Made by a program: the position numbers and the translations under genes
In this document: positions 24,225 to 37,145 of the stretch, piece after piece
Position numbering within the stretch: position 1 is the stretch's first letter
How the letters are laid out: every line of letters starts with the position of its first letter
Notes under the pieces: model-generated
Told to the model about the DNA's origin: nothing
The model's input: only the letters and a program-made list of their open reading frames with translations
Database searches by the model: none
Assembly (NCBI GenBank): GCA_025766275.1
Contig: JAFKAC010000014.1
Coordinates: 1,178,001-1,242,000 of the forward strand
Direction: 5' to 3'
Length of the DNA stretch: 64,000 nucleotides
Source: Lactarius indigo
Lineage: Eukaryota > Basidiomycota > Agaricomycetes > Russulales > Russulaceae

Positions 24225-26427
24225 ATGACTCTACTATTAAACCCCACTCCTCCTGCCTATCTCACAAGAGGGAGCTCGCCACATTTGTTGGACCCGCGGG
24301 ACGGACCGATGTTGGGCTCGCTTCTCGTGCGAAAGGCACGCTCTGCCCATGACCTCACTCTTGACCTCACCGCCCACGCCCAACGCAAGCTAAGAACGGT
24401 CGTGTCAGAACTCTTTTCAGACACACTGTCGAGCGAGAAGTCACCACCTGCATGCCTTCCCCACGGCGTCGACCTCTTTTCCAAGCTGCCTGAGGAACTT
24501 CTGATAGCCATTCTGCTGTGCCTTGATGGCTCGTCTATCGCCGCTTGCAATCAAGTACGTATCATGTCCTCCGTTTATCCCCGAGCTCAAAAGAGACTGA
24601 ATATCTTCCTGTCCACCCTCTTCCCTTTCTCCCTCGTGCTTCTCGTCGTTGTCGTTTTGGTTCTTGCGCGTTTTTGTCTTTTTTTTTCTTGGCAGACATG
24701 TCGCAGTTTGCGACAGGTGATCTCCCACAGCATGCAGATGCAGTACAAAATCGCACTCTTCTCGTGCGGCATGCGCGACGGCCCGCGCACGGACATGAAT
24801 CACGAAGTGCAGCTGAAACGCCTGCTCGCGCACGACGCCGCGTGGCAACAGCTCGCCTGGACGGACGCGCGTTTGATGCCCCACCTCTCTGGTTCGTTGC
24901 ACCCCATGGCCATCTCGGGTAGCACGTTCGCTTTCGCCTCATTCGGTCCCGGGCCCGTCAGCGGCCTCAAACTGCTCATACAGCAGTTTCCGTCTTCCCT
25001 CCGAGATGTCGAGGCCCGACAATGGGAGCTCCTGTTCCAGTTCCCGGGCTCAGCGGTGCACGACGTGCTCATGGATGTGTCTCAGGATTTACTCATCATC
25101 CTCGAGCCTGATTCCCTGTGCGCCTCTTCTTTTCTTCTGTCCTTTTCTTGCGGAAGTTCTCATGATTTGCAGAGTAATTTATACGACGATGTACCGCATG
25201 TTTAGCCTGAGCACGGGTCGTCCGCATCCGCTTGCTGCAAATGACGGTCTCCTTGAGGTGCCAGAAGGACGGGTAATAAGCCTGGGAGCCTCTGGACTGT
25301 ACGGAGATTACATCGGCGCCACCGTGTACAGCCTGTCAGATAAATCCACGCACATCGTCCTGTGGAACTGGAAAACGGGCGAGCGCAAGGTGGATGCGGT
25401 GAGTGTTGGAAACAAAGTTGCTATTGCCCTGACTGACGTTTTGATCTGCTTCCGCGCGCCGTGGATCAAAAAGCCCCTGCCGACGCCTGTGATGGGCCTC
25501 AAACCGACGTTCAGCTTCCTTGACCAACATCACATCGTCGCCGGCTTTCTCTGGTCGACCGAGTCGCAGCCAAGAGACCTGCTCGTGTGCGCACTGGACC
25601 CCCAGCGCCTGCTCGACAACGATGGCGGTCCGATCGACGCCGTGCGAACGTACGTGTTCCGCATTCCCAAAGTCCTCAAGCGTCGCGACCTCTGGGAAAT
25701 CCACACGCACCGCAGCACGGTCCCTGTTTACAGCAGTAGCCCTCCCGTACCGGGCCACGCACGCCACTACCACCAATACTTCAGCATCGACCCCGCAGAC
25801 CAGCTCTTCATGATCGAGATGGCCAGCCGCAGGCACACTTCTTCCCCGGAGAAGCTCGACCCCGCAATGAGCCTCTGCGTCCCCGCGCGCACGATCCTGC
25901 GGCGCATTGCGCGCTCGCGCCAGTCGCAGCAATCACCACCATCCACCACCCCGCTCGTCTTCTCGTGGGAGCAGTGGGGCGAGCGCGGCGCGCTCCTCAC
26001 GAAGCGCCTCGACAAGGAACGCCGTCTTCCGCTTATGTCGCGCGTGTGCGGTTTGCGCCACATCACGCGCAAGCCCATCGTGCGCCCCGAAGGCGGCCCC
26101 GCGGTCCTCCACGTCGTGGACTTCCATCCGGGCCGCGCGACGCGGATCCTCCAGAATCGCGCCCCTGGCAACAGATCGCCGCCATCGTCGTCCCTGATCC
26201 ACGCGGTCATCGAGGTGCCACTTCCGGTGGAACTGCAAAACGTCGATCCGGCCTTGATCTCATCTTCGCTGTGCCACGACGCGGTGATTATATGCGAGGT
26301 GCGTGGGAACCCCTTCCCGTCTTTTCTCTTTTTTTTTCATTGTCACCCCGGGATGCTTACACGCCTACCACAGCGCATGGACCATGACGGTGGCGGTATG
26401 AGAAGGCTATTCGTGTGTTCTTTCTGA
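24225..26427 (+). CDS. F-box protein, copy 2
   Basis: Predicted 643-residue paralogue of copy 1. Exons: 24225-24554, 24696-25117, 25173-26298, 26374-26427. There are about 85 residues before the F-box, which reads FSKLPEELLIAILLCLDGSS and is split by the first intron before TCRSLRQVI. Shared blocks with copies 1 and 3 are ALFSCGMRDG, AHDAAWQQLAW, DVSQDLLII, VLWNWKTGE, FLDQHHIV, FSIDPADQLFMIEM, SRVCGLRHI and CHDAVIICE. The intron between the third and second shared blocks of copy 1 is absent here, because exon 3 runs through the WNWKTG region. The final exon RMDHDGGGMRRLFVCSF aligns with that of copy 1. A later ATG at 24309 is a possible alternative start. Likely a substrate receptor of an SCF ligase; the substrate is unknown. 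Confidence 0.85.
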
Positions 26428-26890
26428 AACCCTCTTTTTTCTTTGTTTTTCTCTGTGGGTGACTTGATGGAAGCCGCTAATGAAAGAATTACAGTATCGC
26501 TGCCCCCTACATTACAACCATATCGACAGTTATCGTACGTATATAATAGTACCCTAATCTCGTGCGCATGAACGAACTCTGGAATACGAAAATATGTGCA
26601 GGCACCGTATTTGTTCGATTTTTCTCGAGTCCAGGCGTTCGTGCTTTGCCCAACCAAGCTCTATTGTATTCGGGTCATCGATGGTAGATCTGCACTAAAC
26701 CATACATTACAACACAAATAATATACAAGGTCCGTACAAAGCACCGATTGTGACTATCAGCGACTCGGACAAGGCAAGAGGAGGTCTAGCAACAGGATAG
26801 CGAAATAATCAAAATAAATGAGGAAACGAGGCAGAAGGAGATACTCGTCGAGAGGTAGGTAGGTGGCGCAGGTGCAGCTGACCAAATCCA
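26428..26890. other. Convergent spacer between F-box gene 2 and the kinase
   Basis: The 3' flank of two convergent genes. AT-rich stretches around 26700-26820 may hold the polyadenylation signals of either gene. No further gene is seen. Confidence 0.35.
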
Positions 26891-28816
<1,926 letters not shown>

Positions 28817-30268
28817 GACTGGTGTAAGTTGTGTGGAACGTGCTCAGGTAGATGGTTTGTATACAGGAAGTAGCACTGGTGTTGTATGTGAACGAGGGTG
28901 AAGATGGTCGAAGGGTCGTCGTTCGCTGGGCAGCCTTGGCCTTGGCAGGGGCAGACTGGAAATTAATGTTATTAAATACGTAATTCATTTCGTCTCTCAC
29001 GACTGTAAACCCCCTCAACCTCGCGATGACGACAAGACGCGCGCGTTGCAGGCATAATTCTCTATTGCCGACGCGTTCACCCTCGGAGGGACGAACGTCC
29101 GGCGAGTTCGCTATACCCGGGGATGAGATCGCCCCGGGATGTACTAGTGCTCTGCCCGGCCCGGATCTTCGCGGCACCAGAAACGGTTCGTTCCAGACCC
29201 ATGAACTGGATGAACGTATTCACCAAGTAATTTACGCAGCATAGCACAGATATGATCTCTGTTAGAAGTTCACGTGTGGTGTGTTCCACCCGTACAGCAT
29301 CCGTGATAAGGCTAACATCCAGAGTGACGGTAGAACTGCACTGTATATCCCCCCAAGACACCCCCACAAAACATCGCCTTGGCGTCTCTAGCTGAGGAAC
29401 AGACTGAACTCGGTTCGTGTTCAAAAAAGCAAATCACCTGCAGGAATGGAAACGGACGAACTCAAACGAATTCAGTACACTACTGCAGTCCTTCCACATG
29501 TGAAACCCATAGGGATGCTTACGCGCTCACGATACGGGTGTTGGTTCACACGGCCTAAACCTTCCAATTCTTGCGAAATTCTCCCGGAAGAGTCGGCGAA
29601 ATTGCCTCGCGGCTGGCTATCCCTCCCAATATACCGTTCTCTTCTCGTCCTGTTGTTCACGAGCTTGCTGGGGTAGTTCAGCTAGTGAAAATCTGAACGC
29701 GCGCGCAGTCGCAGGAGAGCTCCTTGCTCAGCTGTGCCCGGGGGACGCCCCCCCTTACTATTTCGAATCCAAGGTTACCCCTGCAATATACGTAAGATCC
29801 GTTCTCATGGGATCTCAGCTTAGGAAAGCGCCTTCCCATCTCAGTTGGGGACTCTTGGCCACATTGCAGCCCTCGGATCACTGACGATGCCATGATAAAG
29901 TACGTGTATATGAATTGAGCATTTGGGCGGTCCACAAAAGTTGTGAGTCACCATGGACGTGGAAAGATCTAGAAGGAGATACGTAGAGGGCACATGTGCA
30001 AGTTTGCGGCATTCTCGTGAACTCAATGTCTACACACTCTGTTATTGGAGGAGGCGACTCTGTTACGGTCGGGTCGGGGTGAGTAAGAATGCGGCAAGGC
30101 ACCGGTAGTCGCATCGACGATCGTGTGGTGAAAGATAAAGACAGCACCACCGAGGCCAAATATACGCACATACACTCTCCGCAGGGGATAAATACTCAGG
30201 CGTTCGCGCTTTTACCCTAGCATCCAACCCTTTTCTCTTGAATCCCATCTTAGCACCCAAACTTTACC
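28817..30268. other. Intergenic region between the kinase and the metallothionein
   Basis: About 1.45 kb with only short, overlapping frames on both strands and no motif. It should contain divergent promoters, for the kinase near 28820-29000 and for the metallothionein near 30100-30268. Confidence 0.35.
30188..30194 (+). promoter_or_regulatory. Possible TATA box of the metallothionein gene
   Basis: ATAAATA lies about 75-81 bp upstream of the metallothionein ATG, a normal distance for a fungal TATA element. I do not see a convincing copper-response motif. Confidence 0.35.
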
Positions 30269-30481
30269 ATGTCCACTGTGCGTAGCCACCTTCATCGCTT
30301 TGCCGTTTGGCGATCTCACACGTTCTCTCAGGTCAACTCGATCCTCGTCAATGAGCACGACAACTGCGGCTCTTCCTCGTGCAGCTGCGGTGAATCGTAA
30401 GTACCAGGAGTCTACTCGTTTCAACCAGCCCGCTGACGGTGAAACAGTTGCCAGTGCCAGGCTGGCCAATGCAAGTGCTGA
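30269..30481 (+). CDS. Short copper-type metallothionein
   Basis: A 35-residue cysteine-rich peptide assembled from three tiny exons: 30269-30277 (MST), 30332-30396 and 30448-30481. The introns are 54 and 51 bp, with donors GTGCGT and GTAAGT. Seven cysteines are spaced C-X4-C-X-C-X3-C-X-C-X4-C-X-C in the second half (NCGSSSCSCGES, then CQCQAGQCKC and stop). Fungal metallothioneins of this kind bind Cu(I) or other soft metals in the cytosol and buffer metal stress; the role is from family knowledge. The ATG follows TTACC, and phases are 0 and 2. No alternative open frame here shows such a cysteine pattern. It stands alone between the kinase and an ankyrin fragment. Confidence 0.8.
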
Positions 30482-31717
30482 GCCGAATCCCAATGACCCA
30501 AACTCCGAATGAATTGCGCGTTGTCTTGTCTCCTTGTTCGAGTGCCTATGAGAACGATGTGTATGGCTATAGTACGATGTCTAGCTTCTGAGTTGGTCGA
30601 TAGTCCGAAGAGCCAATTTCGCCGGCCCCACTATGATGCACCTATTGTGTGAGGGTGGGAATTTCGAAAGGCACCAGAGAGGTGGGGTCTGTACCCATCT
30701 ACACGATCCCCGACAAATCTTCAGGCGCCACGAACGGGCGGGTGATGCAAGCCGTGTACAGTAATGAATCTCACCCAAAGTGTTCGCCGTACGTGATCAT
30801 TGTCACGAAAAACCCCCACACTTTGTCTTGGGCTTCCCCTTATAGCGAGTGTTGGCCATCAGGTAAACGAAAGGAACCACTGCCATGGAGCGTCGATGCT
30901 AGTTCTGATTTGGCCAAACAAGCAACCAGGCGCTCGCCTGTTCCATGCAATAATTGTACGTAGAGCACAGTATACACCGCGGGAATTTGGTGGTGCCCCC
31001 TTTTCGTCCTAGTGAGACGGACCTTGGCACGTTCGCGCGAATGCAGCTTTTTTTGGAAGGGTACAAGTAAAGCTAAATGGGGGTAAAGCGCAAAGAACTG
31101 CAAATAGAAGTTACCATCAGATCAAAGAACGTGCGCAGAGGCCTGAGTTAGGTCCGCGCCTCCGTAACTCCGGCAAGTGTAAACTCAAGACATCGATGCA
31201 CCGTCTCTGACAGTTTCATCATCAGTCAAATGGGGCCCCACTTTTCTTGGTTCCAAGACAAAGGCCAGGTCCGATAAAAGAAATGATTTCGGTGGCCACA
31301 CCAATTCTTCCTTTTTTAGGAACCTCGTGACCCTTTGTTTGTCAACGGTCGTGTCTGATGATCTCTCTTCCAATCCTTGTGCCATTTTCAAAGGTGCGCG
31401 CATCCCGTACGGGCAGGTACGGAAGAGGAATGCAACGCCGTGATGGGTTCTCCGGATCTCCAGAGCGAGCTACTATGTGGGGCGTACTTTGGCTGACAAG
31501 CATCTCACGGGTGTCACTTGCTGGATCGTCTAATTTATAACAAATGTCGTGGGGGAGGTGCCGGGGTTGTGAGGGTATACTCACATAACGGTGCAGTCGC
31601 AAAGCTCTGAGCGTCAGGGCTGCGGGGTCGAAGGGGGCAGGAAGCGCGTCGAAGTGTGTAAGATGAAAGGAAAGGAGACAATCCGGGGAAATCCAGGGAC
31701 GCCGCGGTATCAAATAC
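30482..31717. other. Intergenic region with one doubtful minus-strand frame
   Basis: No recognised gene. A minus-strand frame from about 31869 to 31342 stays open for 175 codons and contains a GTGAGT/TTAG pair (about 31580-31540) that could be an intron. It has no motif I know and overlaps duplicated ankyrin flank, so I do not call it. Confidence 0.3.
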
Positions 31718-32050
31718 TTATCGAATACTGTATCCATGGAACCGTGACAGGAAAGTGCCTTTCCAGTTTTCCTGAGATGGCGCATATTCGCGCTCACGCG
31801 GGCAGAACTTCTCGGCAATCGCCCTTCCAGATATATGAATACCGAAGAACGAACTACTATACACACCATTCACAACGGGGGTGCTTCCTGACTTGTTCTT
31901 GGAGTCCGCATTCGTACGACCGTTGAGCAGAAAACACGCGATGTCTGTTTTCCCCCTAGATGATGCCACACACAGCGGGGTGCCTCCCTTCTTCTGCCCC
32001 GTCCTTGGCACTTGCGTCCGAGTCCACGCCACGGCCGAGGAGGAATTCAT
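31718..32050 (-). pseudogene. Ankyrin-repeat fragment, inverted partial copy
   Basis: About two degenerate ankyrin repeats on the minus strand: GGTPLCVASSRGKTDIACFLL followed by NADSKNKSGSTP. They match the C-terminal repeats of the ankyrin gene ending at 39966 (for example GRTPLRVASSRGKTDVV). The DNA after it (about 31700-31870) also matches the 3' flank of that gene at 40030-40220, in inverted orientation. It lacks the N-terminus and any start context, so it is a duplication remnant lying just downstream of sedolisin gene 1. Confidence 0.7.
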
Positions 32051-32138
32051 GCGAACTTTATTTCCTCAGCACCTCGAATTGACTGGTAGCGTACTATGGT
32101 TCAGTAGCTCCAAGATGGTAGGTGTCATTATGCACACG

Positions 32139-34254
32139 TTACGTTTCGTGTATACGTTGTACCGGAAACAAAAGGTCTAGTATGTATTGCAGCACTTGGA
32201 AGTTAGGCGTCCCCAAACCAGTGACCTATGCATCCAATCAATCAACCTAAAAACGAAGATAAGTTGTTTTAGGGTACGAACAGGATCCCATCCGGGGATG
32301 GCAGTGAATCCATCTGTCTCACATCCAGGGTTAGACCCCGAAATGATGTCGTTGAGACCATGGAGGCCATAGCCGTACAGTAAGAAGTTGAGGAAGCCGA
32401 GCCTGCCCCTGCCCGTTGAGATGAGGTAGTCGTTGAGCAAAGAGACTATTCCCGCAACTGTCTGTACATTGGCCATCAGATCAGCTGCCTACTCGAGGAG
32501 GGAGGAGGAAAATACGCACGGGCGTCGCCGCGCTTGTACCGCTCACGACTTGGAGACCAGCGCCGCGATAAATCAGGAACTGGAACGACTGCGCAGAGAT
32601 ATCGGGAATGCCACGGCCGACAGGGCTGCGCAGGTTACAAATTTTGAATAGCTCAGGAATCACGACCATGAACGCACTTGTAGAAGCCAGCGTACGCGGT
32701 GCCGAGGGACTCGACGAAAGGCGGTACTACAGCGTCCTGGTACGGAGGACGCGGGAAGTAGACTGAGAAGCCGCCCCCTGACATGTACATCGCGACCTCG
32801 GGATTGTAATTCCTCGTGCCACCAACACTAGTGACCCAAGGGCCTGCAAAACCGAGCCAGTCTAGTGAGCGGCTTTCGGGGCTCATGTGCTGCATGCAAG
32901 GAAATCATCACGCGTACAAGATGCAGGGAACATAGGGACGAATCGGACATTCCCGGAGCTGTCCTTACAGTCTCCAAGACCGACGCCGAAGTCACCGCTA
33001 GCGATGAGGACACTGGCGCCACGTAAACCAAGCCGTGCGAACAGGGTGCACAGGGTCGTCGCGTATTCCCGTGGGAAAAAAGTCTCTGGATTAGCCCACG
33101 ATATACTGATCGTGGGTGGGATGTACTCTTCAGCAAGCAGGTAGTTGAGCCACACCAGGTACGGGTCGTCGGGGGCGGGCTCGCCGGTGCCCGTCGACCG
33201 CAGCAAGCCACCCGCGCTGTAGAAGACGTTCGGAGTCGGGTAGGTCATGGCCTCACTGTACTGGATGTCCAGGCTCGCCTCCGTGCCGGGATGTCCAGGG
33301 TCGAACCCACCACCGTTGATGTACTCGACAGTGAAGGTCGCGGCCACTGCGTCCGCACGAAAGTCGATCATGAACCTGGTGAGATCTGCGTAGCTCGGAT
33401 ACTCATTGCTTAGTCCCAAGACCCCGAGCACATTGTAACCCATCGCGACGGGCATATAGCCTTGCGTCCCGTACAGCCAGCGTAGGAATGCCGGCGTGAT
33501 TGCAAAATTGTCGACCCTCGGTAACATTCTCACGAGGTCCCTCGATGTCGCATACCCAACCACTCCTGCTCCTTCTTCGCTAGGGCGCTGCAACGGTGTC
33601 GACAGTAGCTTGCGCGGGGGGTCAAAGTACGTTGTCGGCGCAACCATTTGCACGTGCGCATGTAGCACCGCGGGAAGCGCGTAGCCGACAGTGCGGAGAA
33701 CGACCTCAGTCTCGTTTGCCTCGACATGCCTGTAGAGCTGGTACGAAGCGGAGAGCAGCTCGTCAGCTTGGGACACGGGAACCCCGCTGATCTTGAGCCA
33801 GCCTCCGCCATGTGACGTTGAAATCGAGGAAGAAGGTACACCATGGTGTTGAAGCCACGAGTGGACGAGCTCGAGCGTGTCTTGGCGTGGCGCAACAAGC
33901 TCGGCGACCTGCTCCCTGGATAAGTGTGCGCGATATCTGAAACGGAGCAGCGGAACAGGTAAGTACGAGCACGTATGGGGGAGTAATGAGGACGACGTAC
34001 CTTTCATGCTCGGGATTGCTGACTTCGTAGAGCGCTTCGATCAATGCGTCGTCGCGGTCTGGTTTGAGCGCGATGTTGAGATTGATGGTGGTACCGGCAG
34101 GAGGGGGACCGAGACACTCCCAATTGGCCGGGACTGTGTCCCATGTGTGCTTGACACGTACGTCTCCCCAAGATGGTGGTGGAGGTGCGGTGGCGAGGTC
34201 GGCGAAAGGGACTGCAGAAAGGATGGAGATGACAGAGAGCCAGTAGTAGCGCAT
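32139..34254 (-). CDS. Secreted sedolisin (S53) peptidase, copy 1
   Basis: Predicted 603-residue tripeptidyl-peptidase-like serine-carboxyl protease. Exons: 34254-34001, 33936-32918, 32843-32678, 32625-32520, 32461-32282, 32225-32139. A signal peptide is evident (MRYYWLSVISILSAVPFADL), followed by the pro-kumamolisin activation region up to about residue 190. The catalytic Glu/Asp lie in EASLDIQY, the oxyanion Asp in ASGDFGVG, and the nucleophile Ser in SGTSAATP. The Ca2+-site region DIISGSN and GWDPVTGLGTPNF close the domain. Compared with copies 2 and 3 the stop is lost, so the protein ends LLFPVQRIHET, six residues longer. The first intron has a normal GTACGT donor, unlike copies 2 and 3. 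The family digests extracellular protein at acidic pH. The DNA is an inverted duplicate of the 40.6-kb copy. Confidence 0.9.
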
Positions 34255-35023
34255 GATTAGAGGGAGCGAGTTCCTGCAGATTACTAGAGGTTGTGAGTGC
34301 TCTAAATACGGAAACGCTTGTTCCGAATATAGACCAAAACGCCTGCAACCTGCGGGAGTGGAGCCTTATGGAGTTACAAGTAGGATCACAGGATCCTCCA
34401 TGGCACCAACCGGTCGCAGCTCGTGGCTCTTAAGCGATACCAAACGGCGGACTAAACTACATGGGGTCACGGTATGAGTCGATATCTAGCCCGAGCCCCC
34501 TTGGACTCGGGGTTTCCAAATACACATGCATTCTTCGCCTTTAGTCAGGATTGCTAGGACGTGAACTGTTTTTTTTGCGCACCTTTTACAGTAATGTCAT
34601 AGTCATGGCTTCGCCGCGATAAATGACTCGAGGCCTTACTAGTAGGCTTTAAGTTCCTTGTTTAAGTCACTGTACAGTAGAGAGTTAGTATTCGATTACT
34701 AATCACACGTATATCGGTATATGGGTCACCAATCTTAAAATCATCTTCTGCGTTGCATGATTTCCGTTTTTTTTTTTTTTTAAAAAAAAAAGTAACGATT
34801 TCCATCTGCGTCCGTGTCTGGACTTCCGTCTGCATTTATGTGTTCCTTATTCTCTTCTCTATCACCTCTATCTACGCCTCCCCTCGGGCAGAAGGCTATT
34901 ACTCGCTACAACATTCTTTGAAATTCATTGCAGATCTGAAAATACGGTAATACAGTCAACCAAGGCCTAGGGGGTAAACCAATATGCATGTTTGATCTGG
35001 ATCAGCGATGGATCCAGCTGCAT
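34255..35023. other. Duplicated 5' flank of sedolisin 1 and spacer
   Basis: From 34255 to about 34660 the minus strand matches the sequence upstream of sedolisin copy 2 (40230-40636) with small gaps. Shared blocks include GCATGTG, AAGGCCTCGAGTCATT and CTAGTAA near the start codon. An adjoining T-then-A run lies at 34768-34791. No gene is seen. Confidence 0.5.
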
Positions 35024-36889
35024 TTACATGTAAGTCTGCCTCTCGGCCTGTGTTTGGTGTGAAAGAAGAGAAAGGGACATCACCTGTAAGCACAATAGCG
35101 CGTCTTCGCACAAGACGCTCAAAAAGTTTGCCTCTCCCGGCGACTCATCGGGTAGCTGGATACCCTGGCGTGTCGCTGTCTTTGCTCTTGATCCTGCTCC
35201 ACCTGCGCTCGCCCTTCGTGGGGGGTACGAATCAAGATACAAGACGCCCTCGTCCCAGTTTGGCGGGTACGACAACGCGCGCATGCCGTACGTGATCATG
35301 CGCGGCTGCATGAGGTACGGCAGTCTGCGGACCGGAGTCGCGTTTGTATCCGCACACCAAGTGGACCACGGTAACACCGCGTCCCTGGCAGCATCCTTGT
35401 TCGCTGCGAAGTGCTCAAGAAGCGCGCGGCCGGGGATGTGCAGCTCAAACTGCTCTTCCGCCAAATCGACCGGACTTGTGACGACGCGCAGCACGACAAG
35501 ACGCCCGCGGGGGTCGGCATGGAAGGGTGGTGGCGGCGGCGGCGCATTACCGCCATCGCCATGGAGTTCGTGTTGTTCCTGCTCCTGCATCCGCATTGGC
35601 AATGTGTTGCGTCGGACCTGAATGTAGCGTGATGTCGTGGCGCGGTGGATTGGCGGTAACTCCAGCTGGAAGCGCCGATGCCCTGCTTCCGCTTTCGTTG
35701 CCAGCTCGGTCCCACAGCGCAGATCGTATACGTATATGCTGTCCTCCGAGGAGTCACCATACAGAATGTGATGTTCATCGAGAAAGTCGAACGACGAGAA
35801 GGTTACATTGGAAATCTTTGGAAATGGATGGGCAAAGTAAGCTCGACATCAGACGGGGACTTTTCCAAAATCGCTTGGTCCCGTACCTGATCGGAGACTA
35901 GCACCCCTGTCTTCCAGTTCCAGACAGATATGAAGTATATGCGCGTGCCAGCAGCGACGTAATCCCCACATATACAGAGGTTGAAGACATCGAAGGACCT
36001 ATTCAAGTCACCTTTCCACATCTTAAAACTACCCAAATGCCCATCGACCAACGGATGCACAACGTCAGTTGACAGCTTGCGCACACAAAGCGTACGATTC
36101 CTGCCAAGAGAAAATGTAAAAGAAGAGACCGCAATATAAGCTTCCTACCACACCAGGCAGCCGAGGAGAAAGAACCACCCACAATACGTAAATCAGCAAA
36201 TCCTGCGCAGCATCAATACACAGATCGCCCGCGTTTGCGGGTAGCCAAAGCATCCACTGGGAGCCTTGGATTCGGCGAAGCGGGGACGGGACGCGAATGA
36301 CGAGCAGATCGAGATGGGCTCCGACGGGGGCCCCGGGCCCGTGTGCGCACCCTGTACCATTGCACGTCCTAGTAAAGACAAGAATATTGCCCGATGCGGC
36401 AGCCGGCGTGCTCCACCCTACGAGCGACGTCGCCCACTCGGGCTGCACCGTGTGGAGGCGTCGCCAAGCCGCGGCGTGGGCGTGCAACAGCTCGAGCTTC
36501 TCGGCCGCGGTCATGGGGCAGCGCGGCTCGTCGCACATCCCGTTTTCGCTCAGGGCAAGTTTGTAGCGCAGGCCCGCCGAACCTTCTATCACATTTCTGA
36601 AAGTGCGACAAGTCTAACAAAAGAGAGGAAAGACAAAGACAATGAGCACGGTCATGAAATGTGGGCAAAGGGCAAGACGGACCCGTTGACATGCAACCAC
36701 ACTTCTGACGTCGCACCACTCCAAAATCTTGACGATAATCTCCTCTGGGAGAGCGTCAAAATGCGGTGCATTAGGAGGGCAAACTGGTTTTAACACCAAG
36801 CGTGTTGTATTCGGAGGGGTGACCGAGCAAAAACGAGATAGAATGTTGGCCATTGGTTTCCTAGCTAAGGGCGAGGCCGCAAGGACCAA
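35024..36889 (-). CDS. F-box protein, copy 3
   Basis: Predicted 547-residue paralogue of the two F-box genes at 20.7 and 24.2 kb. Exons: 36889-36683, 36613-36183, 36100-35887, 35815-35024. The F-box reads FDALPEEIIVKILEWCDVRS, then ACQR, spliced to TCRTFRNVI. Shared blocks are LSENGMCDEP, AAAWRRLH, CIDAAQDLLIY, SVWNWKTG, FDFLDEHHILYGDSS, FHADPRGRLVVL, ITYGMRALSYPP and LCEDALLCLQ. A possible last intron donor (GTGATG at 35083) would remove the final 20 codons. Without it the frame ends at 35024, so the C-terminus is uncertain. A second in-frame ATG (36853) is a possible start. A poly-Pro run sits before FHADP. Confidence 0.8.
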
Positions 36890-37145
36890 CTAGTTCTCTG
36901 ATCCCACTCTCAGGACAACCCACTAACAACCCGGGCCTCAGTTTTCGTATCAGTATCACGTGCCAGCGTGTCGTCACGAGCCAGGTACCAGATCTATGCT
37001 TGACTCGGACCAGACCATTGTGAGCCCTTAGAAATGCAGTGTGGGAGAAGTTGCGAGCGAGGCTACACTATAATATATCGGTTTTCCCACTCAGCCATCA
37101 CTCGTGCACATACTTACTATCAGCAACAACCACTACAGTCACCCC
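36890..37145. other. Divergent promoter region
   Basis: A 256-bp gap between the divergently oriented F-box copy 3 and the Goodbye/ankyrin gene. No specific element recognised. Confidence 0.3.

Noticed and set aside
31342..31869. 175-codon minus-strand frame
   Set aside because: It overlaps duplicated ankyrin flank, has no motif, and would start inside the fragment.
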